Below, one piece after another: positions 1 through 6,041 of a stretch of DNA of 6,545 bases. Numbering within the stretch: position 1 is the stretch's first letter; every line of letters begins with the position of its first letter. The position numbers and the translations under genes are program-made. Below the pieces are notes generated by a model. The model made no database searches. It had not been told where the DNA came from and saw nothing but the letters and a program-made list of their open reading frames with translations. The stretch covers positions 1-6,545 of the forward strand of contig JALQVJ010000247.1 of the NCBI GenBank assembly GCA_023260355.1. The letters run 5' to 3'. Origin of the DNA: Burkholderiaceae bacterium. Its GTDB lineage: Bacteria > Pseudomonadota > Gammaproteobacteria > Burkholderiales > Burkholderiaceae_C.

Positions 1-1
1 A

Positions 2-64
2 ACACCTGAACAGTTGATGGCGAAATACCACCTGCTCACGGCTGCCAAACCCTTGACTCCTTGA
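2..64 (+). CDS. Possible C-terminal end of an unidentified + strand gene
   Basis: One + strand frame is open from the window edge to a TGA at 62-64 and reads TPEQLMAKYHLLTAAKPLTP. I do not recognise the family. In its favour, the codons look ordinary, the stop is followed within a few bases by a small hairpin and a T run (66-87), and the gene would converge with pth, leaving a tidy 91-nt spacer. Against it, only 20 codons are visible. The opposite strand also offers a candidate gene start here: an AAGGAG-like site complementary to about 57-63, then TTG or GTG codons opening a frame that runs off the left edge (GTG at 39-37, reading VSRWYFAINCSGV). The two readings exclude each other. I prefer the + strand tail because the minus reading is rich in W, C and Y and has no ATG. 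Confidence 0.3.
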   Translation, partial: TPEQLMAKYHLLTAAKPLTP

Positions 65-65
65 T

Positions 66-87
66 TTGCCGCTAAGGGCAACGTTTT
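66..87 (+). terminator. Weak terminator-like hairpin after the + strand tail
   Basis: TTGCC (66-70) pairs with GGCAA (77-81) around a 6-nt loop, and CGTTTTC follows. The stem is only 5 bp and the T run only four bases, so termination would be weak. The T run lies on the + strand side, which fits the end of a + strand gene at 64 better than the end of pth on the minus strand. The rest of the spacer (88-155) shows a 5-bp GCAGG/CCTGC inverted repeat (133-150) without a T run and nothing else I can support. Confidence 0.25.
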
Positions 88-155
88 CGATTGGGTAACA
101 GGCTGTTGCGCTTCGTGACCTTGGGTGCAGCCGCAGGCCACGGCACCTGCATCCG

Positions 156-791
156 TCAAAGACTCTCTTTGGGTGCCCCTGCCGTGACGTCTGTGGGCTT
201 GGTGGGCTTGGACTTGGGTGCTTTGGCGGTGTGGATCTTGCGCATGGCTTTGTCGAAAGCGCCTGCGCGCAAGTCGTCAGCAGCCTTCAGGCTGCGTTCA
301 AGGGCTTGTTCAATTCCCACTCGCTGGTCTGGGGAGGGCTTGTTCAACACCCAATTGGCCACTTCTGACTTGACGCCTGGGTGACCAATGCCGATACGCA
401 AGCGCCAATAATCGGAGCCGCCCATGCGTGCGTGAATGTCTCTCAGTCCGTTGTGGCCTGCATGGCCACCGCCTTGCTTGAGCTTTACCTCTCCAGCCGG
501 CAGATCGAGTTCGTCGTGTATCACTAGGATTTGATCCAACGGGATTTTGAAAAACTTGGCCACGGCAGACACCGATTGCCCACTCAAATTCATGAATGTG
601 GACGGCTTAAGCAGCCAAATCTTGTCGTCTCCGACCCCTTGTGTGCCGACCCAACCGAAATCGCTTGGTCGCGCCTGTAACGGAATGTTCCATTGTTGTG
701 CGAGCTGGTCTATCCACCAAAATCCGACGTTGTGTCGGGTCGCTTCGTATTCAGTGCCTGGATTGCCCAAGCCAACGTAGAGTCGGATCAT
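156..791 (-). CDS. pth: Peptidyl-tRNA hydrolase
   Basis: This cytosolic enzyme cleaves the ester bond between the peptide and tRNA in peptidyl-tRNAs that drop off ribosomes, returning tRNA to the pool. The product is 211 aa, slightly longer than the roughly 190-aa bacterial norm. The family signatures are in place: GLGNPG at 7-12, TRHNVG at 18-23 with catalytic His20, FMN with Asn68, [10 protein letters not shown] at 91-100 with Asp93, and GHNGLRD at 112-118 with Asn114. Asn10, His20, Asn68, Asp93 and Asn114 match the active-site residues of the E. coli enzyme. Residues from about 187 form a Lys/Pro/Thr/Ala-rich tail, probably disordered and outside the catalytic fold. The start is ATG at 791-789, which gives the canonical [13 protein letters not shown]-terminus. 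No clear Shine-Dalgarno site precedes it. The gene lies 78 nt downstream of rplY, beyond a strong hairpin terminator, so expression probably depends on read-through. Confidence 0.97.
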   Translation of the reverse strand: MIRLYVGLGNPGTEYEATRHNVGFWWIDQLAQQWNIPLQARPSDFGWVGTQGVGDDKIWLLKPSTFMNLSGQSVSAVAKFFKIPLDQILVIHDELDLPAGEVKLKQGGGHAGHNGLRDIHARMGGSDYWRLRIGIGHPGVKSEVANWVLNKPSPDQRVGIEQALERSLKAADDLRAGAFDKAMRKIHTAKAPKSKPTKPTDVTAGAPKESL

Positions 792-816
792 GCGTGCATT
801 ATGCGAGAGCCCAATG

Positions 817-851
817 AAAAACGCCTCGGAGCGCGAACGACCGAGGCGTTT
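817..851 (-). terminator. Intrinsic terminator between rplY and pth
   Basis: On the minus strand an 11-bp perfect stem (AAACGCCTCGG at 851-841 region against CCGAGGCGTTT at 829-819) encloses an 11-nt loop at 840-830. The 3' arm runs into five consecutive T (821-817). The stem begins 18 nt after the rplY stop codon, as expected for the end of an rplY transcript. The T run ends only 25 nt before the pth ATG. That leaves no room for a standard promoter downstream, so complete termination here would silence pth. In the + direction the hairpin has only TTT after it. Confidence 0.85.
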
Positions 852-869
852 GGTGCGAAGCGCCCCCGA

Positions 870-1469
870 TTACTCGGCTGCTGCCTCACCTGCATCAGCT
901 GCGCCACCCTTAGGAGCGACAGCGGTCACAACGGTTTGCTCACCGCCATGGCCGTGGTCAACCAAAGTGACGCCTTCTGGCAGAACCAGTTGGCTGGCGT
1001 GAATGCTCTCGCCTTTGTTCATCTTGGACAGATCGACTTCGATGTGGCTTGGCAGCTTGGAGGCCACGCACTGCACGTCGATTTCGTTCATGACTGGGTT
1101 GATCAAGCACTTGTCAGTTTTCACAGCGGGCGACTCTTCAGCGCCTACAAAGTGCAGAGGCACCTTCTTGTGCAACACCGTGTTGCCGCTCACACGTTGG
1201 AAGTCAACGTGCAAAACCAAGGGCTTGAATGGGTGGTACTGGATGTCACGCAACATGACTTGCTCGCTCTTGCCAGCCAGCTCCATATCCAACACCGAGG
1301 CGTGGAATGCTTCTTTTTGTGCCGCATGCCACAGGGCATTGTGATCCAACTCGATAGCGGTAGGCTCAACGTTGCCACCATACACAATACCGGGCGTGCG
1401 ACCAGAATTGCGCAGACGGCGGCTCGCACCCGTACCCTGCTTAGCGCGCTCAAAAGCGACGAATTTCAT
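870..1469 (-). CDS. rplY: 50S ribosomal protein L25, long CTC/TL5 type
   Basis: L25 binds 5S rRNA in the central protuberance of the large ribosomal subunit. The 199-aa product is the two-domain form, also called general stress protein Ctc or TL5. Residues from about 3 to 93 make the L25 domain, with [16 protein letters not shown] near 17-32 and the family-typical [16 protein letters not shown] near 78-93. Residues from about 95 to 185 make the beta-rich C-terminal domain, with [10 protein letters not shown] and the VLPEGVTL segment. The protein ends in a short Gly/Ala/Glu-rich tail. The E. coli protein is only the first domain (about 94 aa). The start is ATG at 1469, supported by AGGAGA 5 nt upstream. 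The gene lies 127 nt downstream of prs with no convincing promoter in between, so it is probably cotranscribed with prs. A strong terminator follows its stop codon. Confidence 0.97.
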   Translation of the reverse strand: MKFVAFERAKQGTGASRRLRNSGRTPGIVYGGNVEPTAIELDHNALWHAAQKEAFHASVLDMELAGKSEQVMLRDIQYHPFKPLVLHVDFQRVSGNTVLHKKVPLHFVGAEESPAVKTDKCLINPVMNEIDVQCVASKLPSHIEVDLSKMNKGESIHASQLVLPEGVTLVDHGHGGEQTVVTAVAPKGGAADAGEAAAE

Positions 1470-1474
1470 ACTCT

Positions 1475-1495
1475 TCTCCTGGAACCTTGAGGTTC
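1475..1495 (-). promoter_or_regulatory. rplY Shine-Dalgarno site with adjoining inverted repeat
   Basis: AGGAGA (1480-1475) lies 5 nt before the rplY ATG and is the clearest ribosome binding site in the window, which settles the start. Directly upstream, GAACCT and AGGTTC (1495-1482) form a 6-bp inverted repeat with a 2-nt centre, so as RNA it would fold with a 4-nt loop and one pair fewer. A similar element, ACCTCGAAGGT, lies at 1533-1523. Whether these fold in the mRNA or affect rplY translation is inference. Confidence 0.5.
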
Positions 1496-1539
1496 GCTGT
1501 TGAAGGCATCCGCGACCAGATGACCTTCGAGGTTAAACA

Positions 1540-1569
1540 CCACTGCGCCTGCTAGCAGGCGCGAAGTGG
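1540..1569 (-). repeat. Palindromic hairpin between prs and rplY
   Basis: GCGCCTGC (1545-1552) and GCAGGCGC (1555-1562) form a perfect inverted repeat around TA. CCACT (1540-1544) and AGTGG (1565-1569) extend it after a 2-nt bulge, giving about 13 pairs in total. It begins 28 nt after the prs stop codon. On the minus strand it is followed by TGTTTAACC, too poor in T for a confident intrinsic terminator. It could be a weak attenuator, a 3'-end stabilising stem for prs, or a processing site. Confidence 0.6.
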
Positions 1570-1596
1570 CGGGCTATTGATCGAGAGCGCTCGGGT

Positions 1597-2571
1597 TTAG
1601 AAAAGCCCGTCGCGCTCCGCGAACAAACTGAGAACCGACTCGCCGGAGGCGATGCGCGCGATGGTTTCAGCCATCAGCGGCGCCACGGAAAGTTGGCGAA
1701 TCTTCTTGCATGCCTTGGCTGACTCGCTCAAGGGAATGGTATTGGTGACCACCACCTCATCCAGAGCCTCACCCTTGTTGATGCGGTCGATCGCAGGGCC
1801 TGAGAAGATGGGATGAGTACAGTAGGCGTACACGTTCCTCGCGCCGCGCTCTTTGAGCACTTCGGCGGCTTTGACCAGGGTGCCTGCGGTGTCAATCATG
1901 TCGTCCATGATCACGCAGTTGCGGCCGTCGATGTCGCCAATCACATGCATGACTTCAGAGACGTTGGCACGCGGGCGGCGCTTGTCGATGATGGCCATAT
2001 CGCAGCCCAGCTGCTTTGCCAGAGCTCGGGCACGCACCACGCCACCGACGTCGGGCGACACGACCAACAGGTCTTCGTAGTTCTTTTGGCGCAAATCACC
2101 CAGGAGGGCGGGGGAGGCGTAAATGTTGTCAACCGGAATGTCGAAGAAACCTTGGATTTGATCGGCGTGCAAATCCATGGTCAGCACGCGCGAGACGCCC
2201 ACAGCCTGCAACATGTTGGCAACCACTTTTGCGCTGATCGGCACGCGACTGGAGCGTGGACGGCGGTCTTGGCGCGCGTACCCAAAATACGGAATCACTG
2301 CTGACACACTCGTGGTCGATGCGCGCTTGAGTGCATCCACCATGATGATGAGCTCCATCAGGTTTTCGTTCGTGGGAGCGCATGTGGGCTGAATGATGAA
2401 TGCATTGCGTGCCCGCACGTTTTGCGTGATTTCAACGGTCACTTCGCCGTCTGAAAAACGACCGACGTTGATGCCACCTAAAGAGGTGTTCAAGTGCTCG
2501 GCGATCTCTTGGGCCAATACCGGATTGGCGTTGCCCGTGAATAGCATGAAATCTTGTGAAAGGCTCGCCAT
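1597..2571 (-). CDS. prs: Ribose-phosphate pyrophosphokinase (PRPP synthetase)
   Basis: Prs transfers pyrophosphate from ATP to ribose 5-phosphate, making the PRPP used for purine, pyrimidine, histidine, tryptophan and NAD synthesis. The 324-aa product has the usual class I length and motifs: FSDGE at 39-43, the ATP-site loop [10 protein letters not shown] at 94-103, [11 protein letters not shown] at 133-143 with His135, VVSPDVGG at 170-177, DKRRP at 196-200 in the catalytic flexible loop, and the PRPP-binding loop [12 protein letters not shown] at 220-231. I chose the ATG at 2571, which gives [17 protein letters not shown], preceded by a weak TGAG 6 nt upstream. The frame stays open to a GTG at 2610, but that codon lies in the stem of a terminator-like hairpin and would add 13 residues unlike the family. 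tRNA-Gln lies upstream, and rplY follows 127 nt downstream. Confidence 0.97.
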   Translation of the reverse strand: MASLSQDFMLFTGNANPVLAQEIAEHLNTSLGGINVGRFSDGEVTVEITQNVRARNAFIIQPTCAPTNENLMELIIMVDALKRASTTSVSAVIPYFGYARQDRRPRSSRVPISAKVVANMLQAVGVSRVLTMDLHADQIQGFFDIPVDNIYASPALLGDLRQKNYEDLLVVSPDVGGVVRARALAKQLGCDMAIIDKRRPRANVSEVMHVIGDIDGRNCVIMDDMIDTAGTLVKAAEVLKERGARNVYAYCTHPIFSGPAIDRINKGEALDEVVVTNTIPLSESAKACKKIRQLSVAPLMAETIARIASGESVLSLFAERDGLF

Positions 2572-2594
2572 GGTGCACTCAGCCGGTAGTTGAC

Positions 2595-2627
2595 AAAACA
2601 AACGCGCCACCGTTTAAGGCGGTGGCG
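2595..2627 (-). terminator. Terminator-like hairpin between tRNA-Gln and prs
   Basis: On the minus strand CGCCACCG (2627-2620) pairs with CGGTGGCG (2612-2605), an 8-bp stem with a 7-nt loop CCTTAAA. It is followed by CG and then TTTGTTTT (2602-2595). It begins 9 nt after the encoded CCA end of tRNA-Gln and ends 23 nt before the prs ATG. It most simply terminates the tRNA transcript. Because no promoter can be fitted between it and prs, it may also act as an attenuator that sets read-through into prs. Confidence 0.7.
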
Positions 2628-2636
2628 AGATGAATT

Positions 2637-2713
2637 TGGCAGGGGAGGAAGGACTCGAACCCTCGCATGCCGGAATCAAAATCCGGTGCCTTAACCAACT
2701 TGGCGACTCCCCT
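2637..2713 (-). tRNA. tRNA-Gln (anticodon UUG)
   Basis: The 77-nt gene folds as a full cloverleaf. The acceptor is AGGGGAG with CTCCCCT, the D stem GCC/GGC, and the anticodon stem CCGGA/TCCGG around the loop TTTTGAT, with anticodon TTG (complement of 2677-2679). The variable loop is CATGC, and the T arm is GAGGG-TTCGAGT-CCTTC. The discriminator is G73 and the CCA end is encoded (2639-2637). A UUG anticodon with G73 fits glutamine identity. The first pair is A1-U72, whereas E. coli tRNA-Gln has U1-A72. A tRNA-Gln gene between ispE and prs is also the arrangement in Pseudomonas. Confidence 0.97.
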
Positions 2714-2757
2714 ACACTGACCGCTAGCCGTGGGCAGGCGATCAAAAATCGTTGCAG

Positions 2758-2763
2758 ATTGTA
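2758..2763 (-). promoter_or_regulatory. Candidate -10 box for tRNA-Gln
   Basis: TACAAT on the minus strand matches the sigma-70 consensus TATAAT at five of six bases. It lies 45 nt upstream of the mature tRNA 5' end, giving a 5' leader of about 38 nt. No good -35 box lies 16-18 nt further up (CATAAA at 17 nt, within the last codons of ispE), so the promoter would be weak or need an activator. No terminator follows ispE, so read-through from ispE is an alternative source of the tRNA transcript. The spacer 2714-2781 shows nothing else clear. Confidence 0.35.
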
Positions 2764-2781
2764 CCCTCTGTTGCCTTGGAT

Positions 2782-3681
2782 TTATGAAATCCAGTGTGCC
2801 AGTGGATGCATTTTCAGCACGTTGCCTTGGTGGATCAACCAGCCGGCAGGTGCTTCTGAAACATCAACGGAGTCGGCATGGACAGCAAACACTGCACTGC
2901 CAGAACCCGTCATTCGTGCGGTCAATTTCTTTTGCGCTAGCCAGTTGATCGCGGCTTGTATCTCATGACATACCGAAACCGCTGGCGCTTGCAAATCGTT
3001 TCGACCAAACGAATAAGGTTGCCAGTCTGTGTCGCCCGCAACCCTGTGCTCTGCAAAGTCCGACATTGTAGCAGGCTTTGTGTCCCTGGTTAAGAGCGAG
3101 GAGCTAAAAATTTCACTGGTTGACACGCCCGCTGACGGCTTCAGGATCGTGACGCGAGTCGGCGGGAGAGCCAGGGGCGTCAATTGCTCACCGATGCCTT
3201 CCACCCACGCGTTTTGACCGCCAATAAAAAACGGCACGTCCGCGCCCAGACCTGCTGCAATGTCAAGCAAGGCCTTGCGACTCAGTTTCAAATTCCACAG
3301 GCGATTAAGGCCGATCAAGCAGGTGGCCGCGTCTGACGAACCCCCACCCAGACCAGCTTGCATCGGTACGCGTTTGGTCAGTTCCATGTGAACGCCTTTG
3401 GTGCAGCCTGTGGCGCGCTGCAATGCTTGCGCCGCTCGCACCATCAAGTCATCGCTGGGCAGCCCAAAGTCCGCGTTGAGATCTGAGCGTGATACGCCGC
3501 CGGCGCGGCTGAACAGATTGATCTGATCGGCCCAATCCACCAGAGCAAATACCGACTGCAGCAAGTGGTAGCCATCGCTCCTGCGGCCTATGACGTGGAG
3601 GAACAAGTTGATTTTGGCTGGCGCTGGCAGCCCAATCAATTCAGTGACGCCGTCCTCGGGGACGGGATAGTTGGAGTTCAT
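2782..3681 (-). CDS. ispE: 4-diphosphocytidyl-2-C-methyl-D-erythritol kinase
   Basis: IspE phosphorylates the 2-hydroxyl of CDP-methylerythritol with ATP, the fourth step of the MEP route to isopentenyl diphosphate. It is a cytosolic GHMP-superfamily kinase. The 299-aa product shows the three expected blocks: PAPAKINLFLHV near 19-30 with substrate-site Lys23, the ATP-binding glycine loop QAGLGGGSSDAA near 108-119, and the C-terminal MTGSGSAVFA near 257-266. GADVPFF carries the catalytic Asp148 that pairs with the lysine. I chose the ATG at 3681. A TTG at 3684 directly before it could also initiate and would add one residue. A weak TAGAG lies about 5 nt upstream. The gene starts 7 nt after the lolB stop codon, so the two are cotranscribed and possibly coupled in translation. 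The lolB-ispE-prs linkage is widespread in Beta- and Gammaproteobacteria. Confidence 0.96.
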   Translation of the reverse strand: MNSNYPVPEDGVTELIGLPAPAKINLFLHVIGRRSDGYHLLQSVFALVDWADQINLFSRAGGVSRSDLNADFGLPSDDLMVRAAQALQRATGCTKGVHMELTKRVPMQAGLGGGSSDAATCLIGLNRLWNLKLSRKALLDIAAGLGADVPFFIGGQNAWVEGIGEQLTPLALPPTRVTILKPSAGVSTSEIFSSSLLTRDTKPATMSDFAEHRVAGDTDWQPYSFGRNDLQAPAVSVCHEIQAAINWLAQKKLTARMTGSGSAVFAVHADSVDVSEAPAGWLIHQGNVLKMHPLAHWIS

Positions 3682-3688
3682 CAAAGCT

Positions 3689-4225
3689 CTATGGTTGCAG
3701 CAGCAATTTGAACGTCAGCGCGGGTTCCGGAGACACTCTTCTCGCAATGACTATCCGGGATTGGTCTGGGCGTGTTTCTTGATCGACTTGCCATGCCGGA
3801 ACAGGGTTGGGGTCGTTGGTTACCCATCGCCAAAGTTGCGCCATTTGAATACCCGAGCCGATCAGGGCGTTGAGCATGGCATCGGCACTTGGGTATTCAT
3901 TGATTTCGTTGCCGCGTTGGATCAGGGCAGATCCAGGTGCCCAAGATGCAAGTGCCAGCGTGGTCCCAATCGGACTGATCAAAGTCAGGCGCCCTTCGGC
4001 ACCCGTGCCCTCTAGGCGGAATCGCGCTTGCCAGGTCTGCGGGGTGGCTTGGTGCACGGTCAGTGCCAGGCGCCCTTCGTACTCCCGCAAGGGTTGTGTT
4101 GCGATCGGTGAAACGCTCGCACAGCCTACAAAGAATGCCGCAATCACGGCGGCTGCAAGGGTGCTTTTGAAGCGAGCGCCCCGTGCCACACCGATCGCAC
4201 GTACAGATGTCGAAGCGGCTTGCAT
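3689..4225 (-). CDS. lolB: Outer-membrane lipoprotein receptor LolB
   Basis: LolB accepts lipoproteins from the periplasmic chaperone LolA and inserts them into the inner leaflet of the outer membrane. The 178-aa product has an N-terminal region with four basic residues, a hydrophobic stretch at about 22-33, and a lipobox ending FVGC with lipidated Cys35. The -3 position is Phe rather than the usual Leu. The mature part follows the LolB pattern: YEGRLALTV, WQARFRLEG, GRLTLISPIGTTLA (the region of the membrane-inserting loop in E. coli LolB), and LWRWVTNDPNP. Sequence conservation in this family is low, so part of the call rests on position between a TPR lipoprotein gene and ispE. I chose the ATG at 4225, 2 nt after the upstream stop. 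An upstream ATG at 4306 would overlap the TPR gene by 79 nt and add 27 residues before the signal peptide. The short gap suggests translational coupling. Confidence 0.88.
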   Translation of the reverse strand: MQAASTSVRAIGVARGARFKSTLAAAVIAAFFVGCASVSPIATQPLREYEGRLALTVHQATPQTWQARFRLEGTGAEGRLTLISPIGTTLALASWAPGSALIQRGNEINEYPSADAMLNALIGSGIQMAQLWRWVTNDPNPVPAWQVDQETRPDQSRIVIARRVSPEPALTFKLLLQP

Positions 4226-4227
4226 TG

Positions 4228-5985
4228 TCAGCGCAGGGAATCGAATCGCGCCAGCGTGGATCGCAGCGTCGCATTTTCGGCATCCAAGGCAAGTCCCTGA
4301 CGCCAAGTTTCACGGGCTTGATCGCGACGACCAAGCGCCCATTGGACCTCACCCAGGTGCGCTGCAATTTCAGCATCAGCCCGAGACAGCCACGCTTGCA
4401 TCAAGACCTTTTCAGCCTGCACAAGGTCGCCGCTTCGGAACAGCACCCAGCCCCAGCTGTCTAAAACGAAGGGATCGTTGGGCACGATTGTCAGCGCTGC
4501 CTGAATGAGCGATTTGGCTTCATCGAGTCGAATGCCGCGATCCGCCAAGGAATACCCTAGCGCATTGCGCGCTTGATGGTCTTCAGGCTCCAGTTCCATG
4601 TGGCGGCGCATCAAGCGCTCCATGTCGGCGTACCTGCCCAGGCGCTCGGCCACCATGCCTTGCGTGTAAATCCAGTCTGCCTCACCTGGGTATCTTTGGC
4701 TGGCTTGGGCCAAGAGTTCGTAGGCCTGATCCCATGCATCATGGTCTTTGAGGAGCTGAACGCGCATCCACATCAGGCGCCTTTGCGCGCGGGGGTCGTC
4801 AGCCGGTTGACCAGCCAAAAGCCGCTTGGCTTCGTCTAATCTTCCTTGTGATGCAAGGATGCTGGATTTGCGAAAAGCAAGATTCAGTGGATCCGCGTCG
4901 CCATCTGCCTGAGCCAGCCACTGTTCGGCTTCAGCCCACTTCTTTTCCTTTTGGGCGATCTCCGCGAGCAACAAAATGGCAGTGTTTCGGTCTCTGAGGG
5001 TGGGGGGATCTGGCTCTTGGATGGCCGTCACCTGCTCAACCGCTTTCTGGGCTTGCGCCTTGGCACGCGCCCAGTTCTTTTGCTCTGCATTGAGTGTCGC
5101 CATCAGCAAGAGTGATGTCAGATCGAGATTTGGGTTGCCTTGTGCCACCTCTAAGACTTCCAGGGCTCGCTTGTTTTGATGCATTTGCGCGAGTGCCCGT
5201 GCATAGTAGTAACGAATCCGCAAGTCGGCATCCGCCGCGCTCAAATAGCGCTCAATCTGAGGTTGCAGTGCCCATTCACCCGTGTCGAGCAACGCCACTG
5301 CGAGCGTCAAGGCCAGCCGGTTGGTGGGCGACTTTTGCAGCGCAAATGTCGCGTCGCGAAGGGCTTCAGATTTGTCGCCAACCTGGAGGGCTGTGGCGCC
5401 CAGGATGGCATATGCTGAGGCACCGCGAATGGGATCCTTGACCAGAGGCCCAATGGCCCGCCTAACCAGAGGCGCACGCTCTTGAGGCTTTTGTACCCGC
5501 TCTAGCAACCGAGGCAGTGTGCCGCCCAGTTCAATGAGCTGATCTGGGGATAGCAGCTTCGCCAAACCGCTCAGCGTTTCGGATGCATCGCCGGTCTTTT
5601 GGAGCAAAAGTTCCAGCCCCAGCTTTTGTTGGGCAGCTTCAATCGACGAGGGGAAGTTCTTTTGCCAAGCGGTTAGCGCCTGCAATGCAGATGCCCCGGA
5701 TCGCGCTTGCATCGCAATCTGCGCGGCGCGCTCGTAAAGCACAGGGTCCTGGGCACTCTGTGCGCCCTGCAGCATCATGCCGAAAGCCAAGTCGTATATT
5801 TCACCCGATGCCGCCATTTCTCCAACCAAGATGCGATACATCAGCGCGGCATCCATGGATGAGTTCGCCACTGCGGTTGGGCTTGAGGTTTGCGGGGGCG
5901 CAGCCACACTGCTGCACGCGCTCAGGGCCAGCAGCAATGCCCCCAGCAGCCAGTGGGTCGAGAGGGAGTGAGTCGGTTTATCCAT
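4228..5985 (-). CDS. Tetratricopeptide-repeat outer-membrane lipoprotein
   Basis: The exact function is not known to me. The 585-aa product begins with a lipoprotein signal peptide: the hydrophobic segment WLLGALLLALSAC with lipobox LSAC and Cys24. Ser at +2 favours outer-membrane sorting by the Lol system. A Ser/Thr/Pro/Ala-rich linker (25-43) leads into an almost wholly helical protein. Degenerate TPR-like helices occupy about 60-390, and the clearest tandem TPRs are near 436-469, 470-504, 505-538 and 539-572, including NALGYSLADRG (474-484) and LDSWGWVLFRSGDL (508-521). TPR proteins scaffold protein complexes; the partner cannot be read from sequence. It is first in a tight operon with lolB (2-nt gap) and ispE, and a TPR gene in this place is common in Beta- and Gammaproteobacteria. 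The ATG at 5985 has a modest GGGA site and gives a sensible signal peptide. Confidence 0.9.
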   Translation of the reverse strand: MDKPTHSLSTHWLLGALLLALSACSSVAAPPQTSSPTAVANSSMDAALMYRILVGEMAASGEIYDLAFGMMLQGAQSAQDPVLYERAAQIAMQARSGASALQALTAWQKNFPSSIEAAQQKLGLELLLQKTGDASETLSGLAKLLSPDQLIELGGTLPRLLERVQKPQERAPLVRRAIGPLVKDPIRGASAYAILGATALQVGDKSEALRDATFALQKSPTNRLALTLAVALLDTGEWALQPQIERYLSAADADLRIRYYYARALAQMHQNKRALEVLEVAQGNPNLDLTSLLLMATLNAEQKNWARAKAQAQKAVEQVTAIQEPDPPTLRDRNTAILLLAEIAQKEKKWAEAEQWLAQADGDADPLNLAFRKSSILASQGRLDEAKRLLAGQPADDPRAQRRLMWMRVQLLKDHDAWDQAYELLAQASQRYPGEADWIYTQGMVAERLGRYADMERLMRRHMELEPEDHQARNALGYSLADRGIRLDEAKSLIQAALTIVPNDPFVLDSWGWVLFRSGDLVQAEKVLMQAWLSRADAEIAAHLGEVQWALGRRDQARETWRQGLALDAENATLRSTLARFDSLR

Positions 5986-6041
5986 GTATCCCGCATGATA
6001 ATGCTTGCCGTCCGCCCCTGCTGCTCATATGCCTGTCCAAT
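5986..6041. promoter_or_regulatory. Divergent promoter region between the TPR gene and mutM
   Basis: This 56-nt spacer must serve both outgoing genes, unless a promoter overlaps the coding starts. GATAAT (5997-6002, +) matches the -10 consensus at five of six bases for mutM, and TATCAT on the minus strand overlaps it (6000-5995) for the TPR gene. Neither has a recognisable -35 box at 16-18 nt. ATATGCC occurs twice, at 6027-6033 and 6040-6046, the second copy containing the mutM start. No terminator or operator is evident. Confidence 0.35.

Noticed and set aside
693..1490. Long + strand open frame (265 codons) antisense to rplY and the start of pth
   Set aside because: It mirrors the rplY coding strand, resembles no family I know, has no ribosome binding site, and rplY is certain from its motifs. 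Open antisense frames are common opposite GC-rich genes.
1813..2304. 163-codon + strand open frame within prs, rich in His, Val and Asp
   Set aside because: It is the antisense image of highly conserved PRPP synthetase codons; its composition reflects the opposite strand.
2572..2610. N-terminal extension of prs from a GTG at 2610
   Set aside because: The GTG lies in the stem of the terminator-like hairpin, and the 13 extra residues do not belong to the Prs fold.
2736..2752. CGAT and ATCG inverted repeat with a T run between ispE and tRNA-Gln, considered as an ispE terminator
   Set aside because: The stem is only 4 bp and the T run is in the loop, not after the stem.
2630..2968. + strand open frame of 112 codons starting opposite tRNA-Gln
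   Set aside because: It reads through the complement of a tRNA and of the ispE 3' end. The motif GLEPSHAG at its start is a known artefact of reading tRNA complements as protein.
4226..4306. N-terminal extension of lolB from an ATG at 4306
   Set aside because: It would overlap the TPR gene and place 27 extra residues before the signal peptide.
3870..4508. 212-codon + strand open frame across lolB and the end of the TPR gene
   Set aside because: It spans two real genes on the other strand, is rich in Arg, Pro and Ala, and has no recognisable domain.
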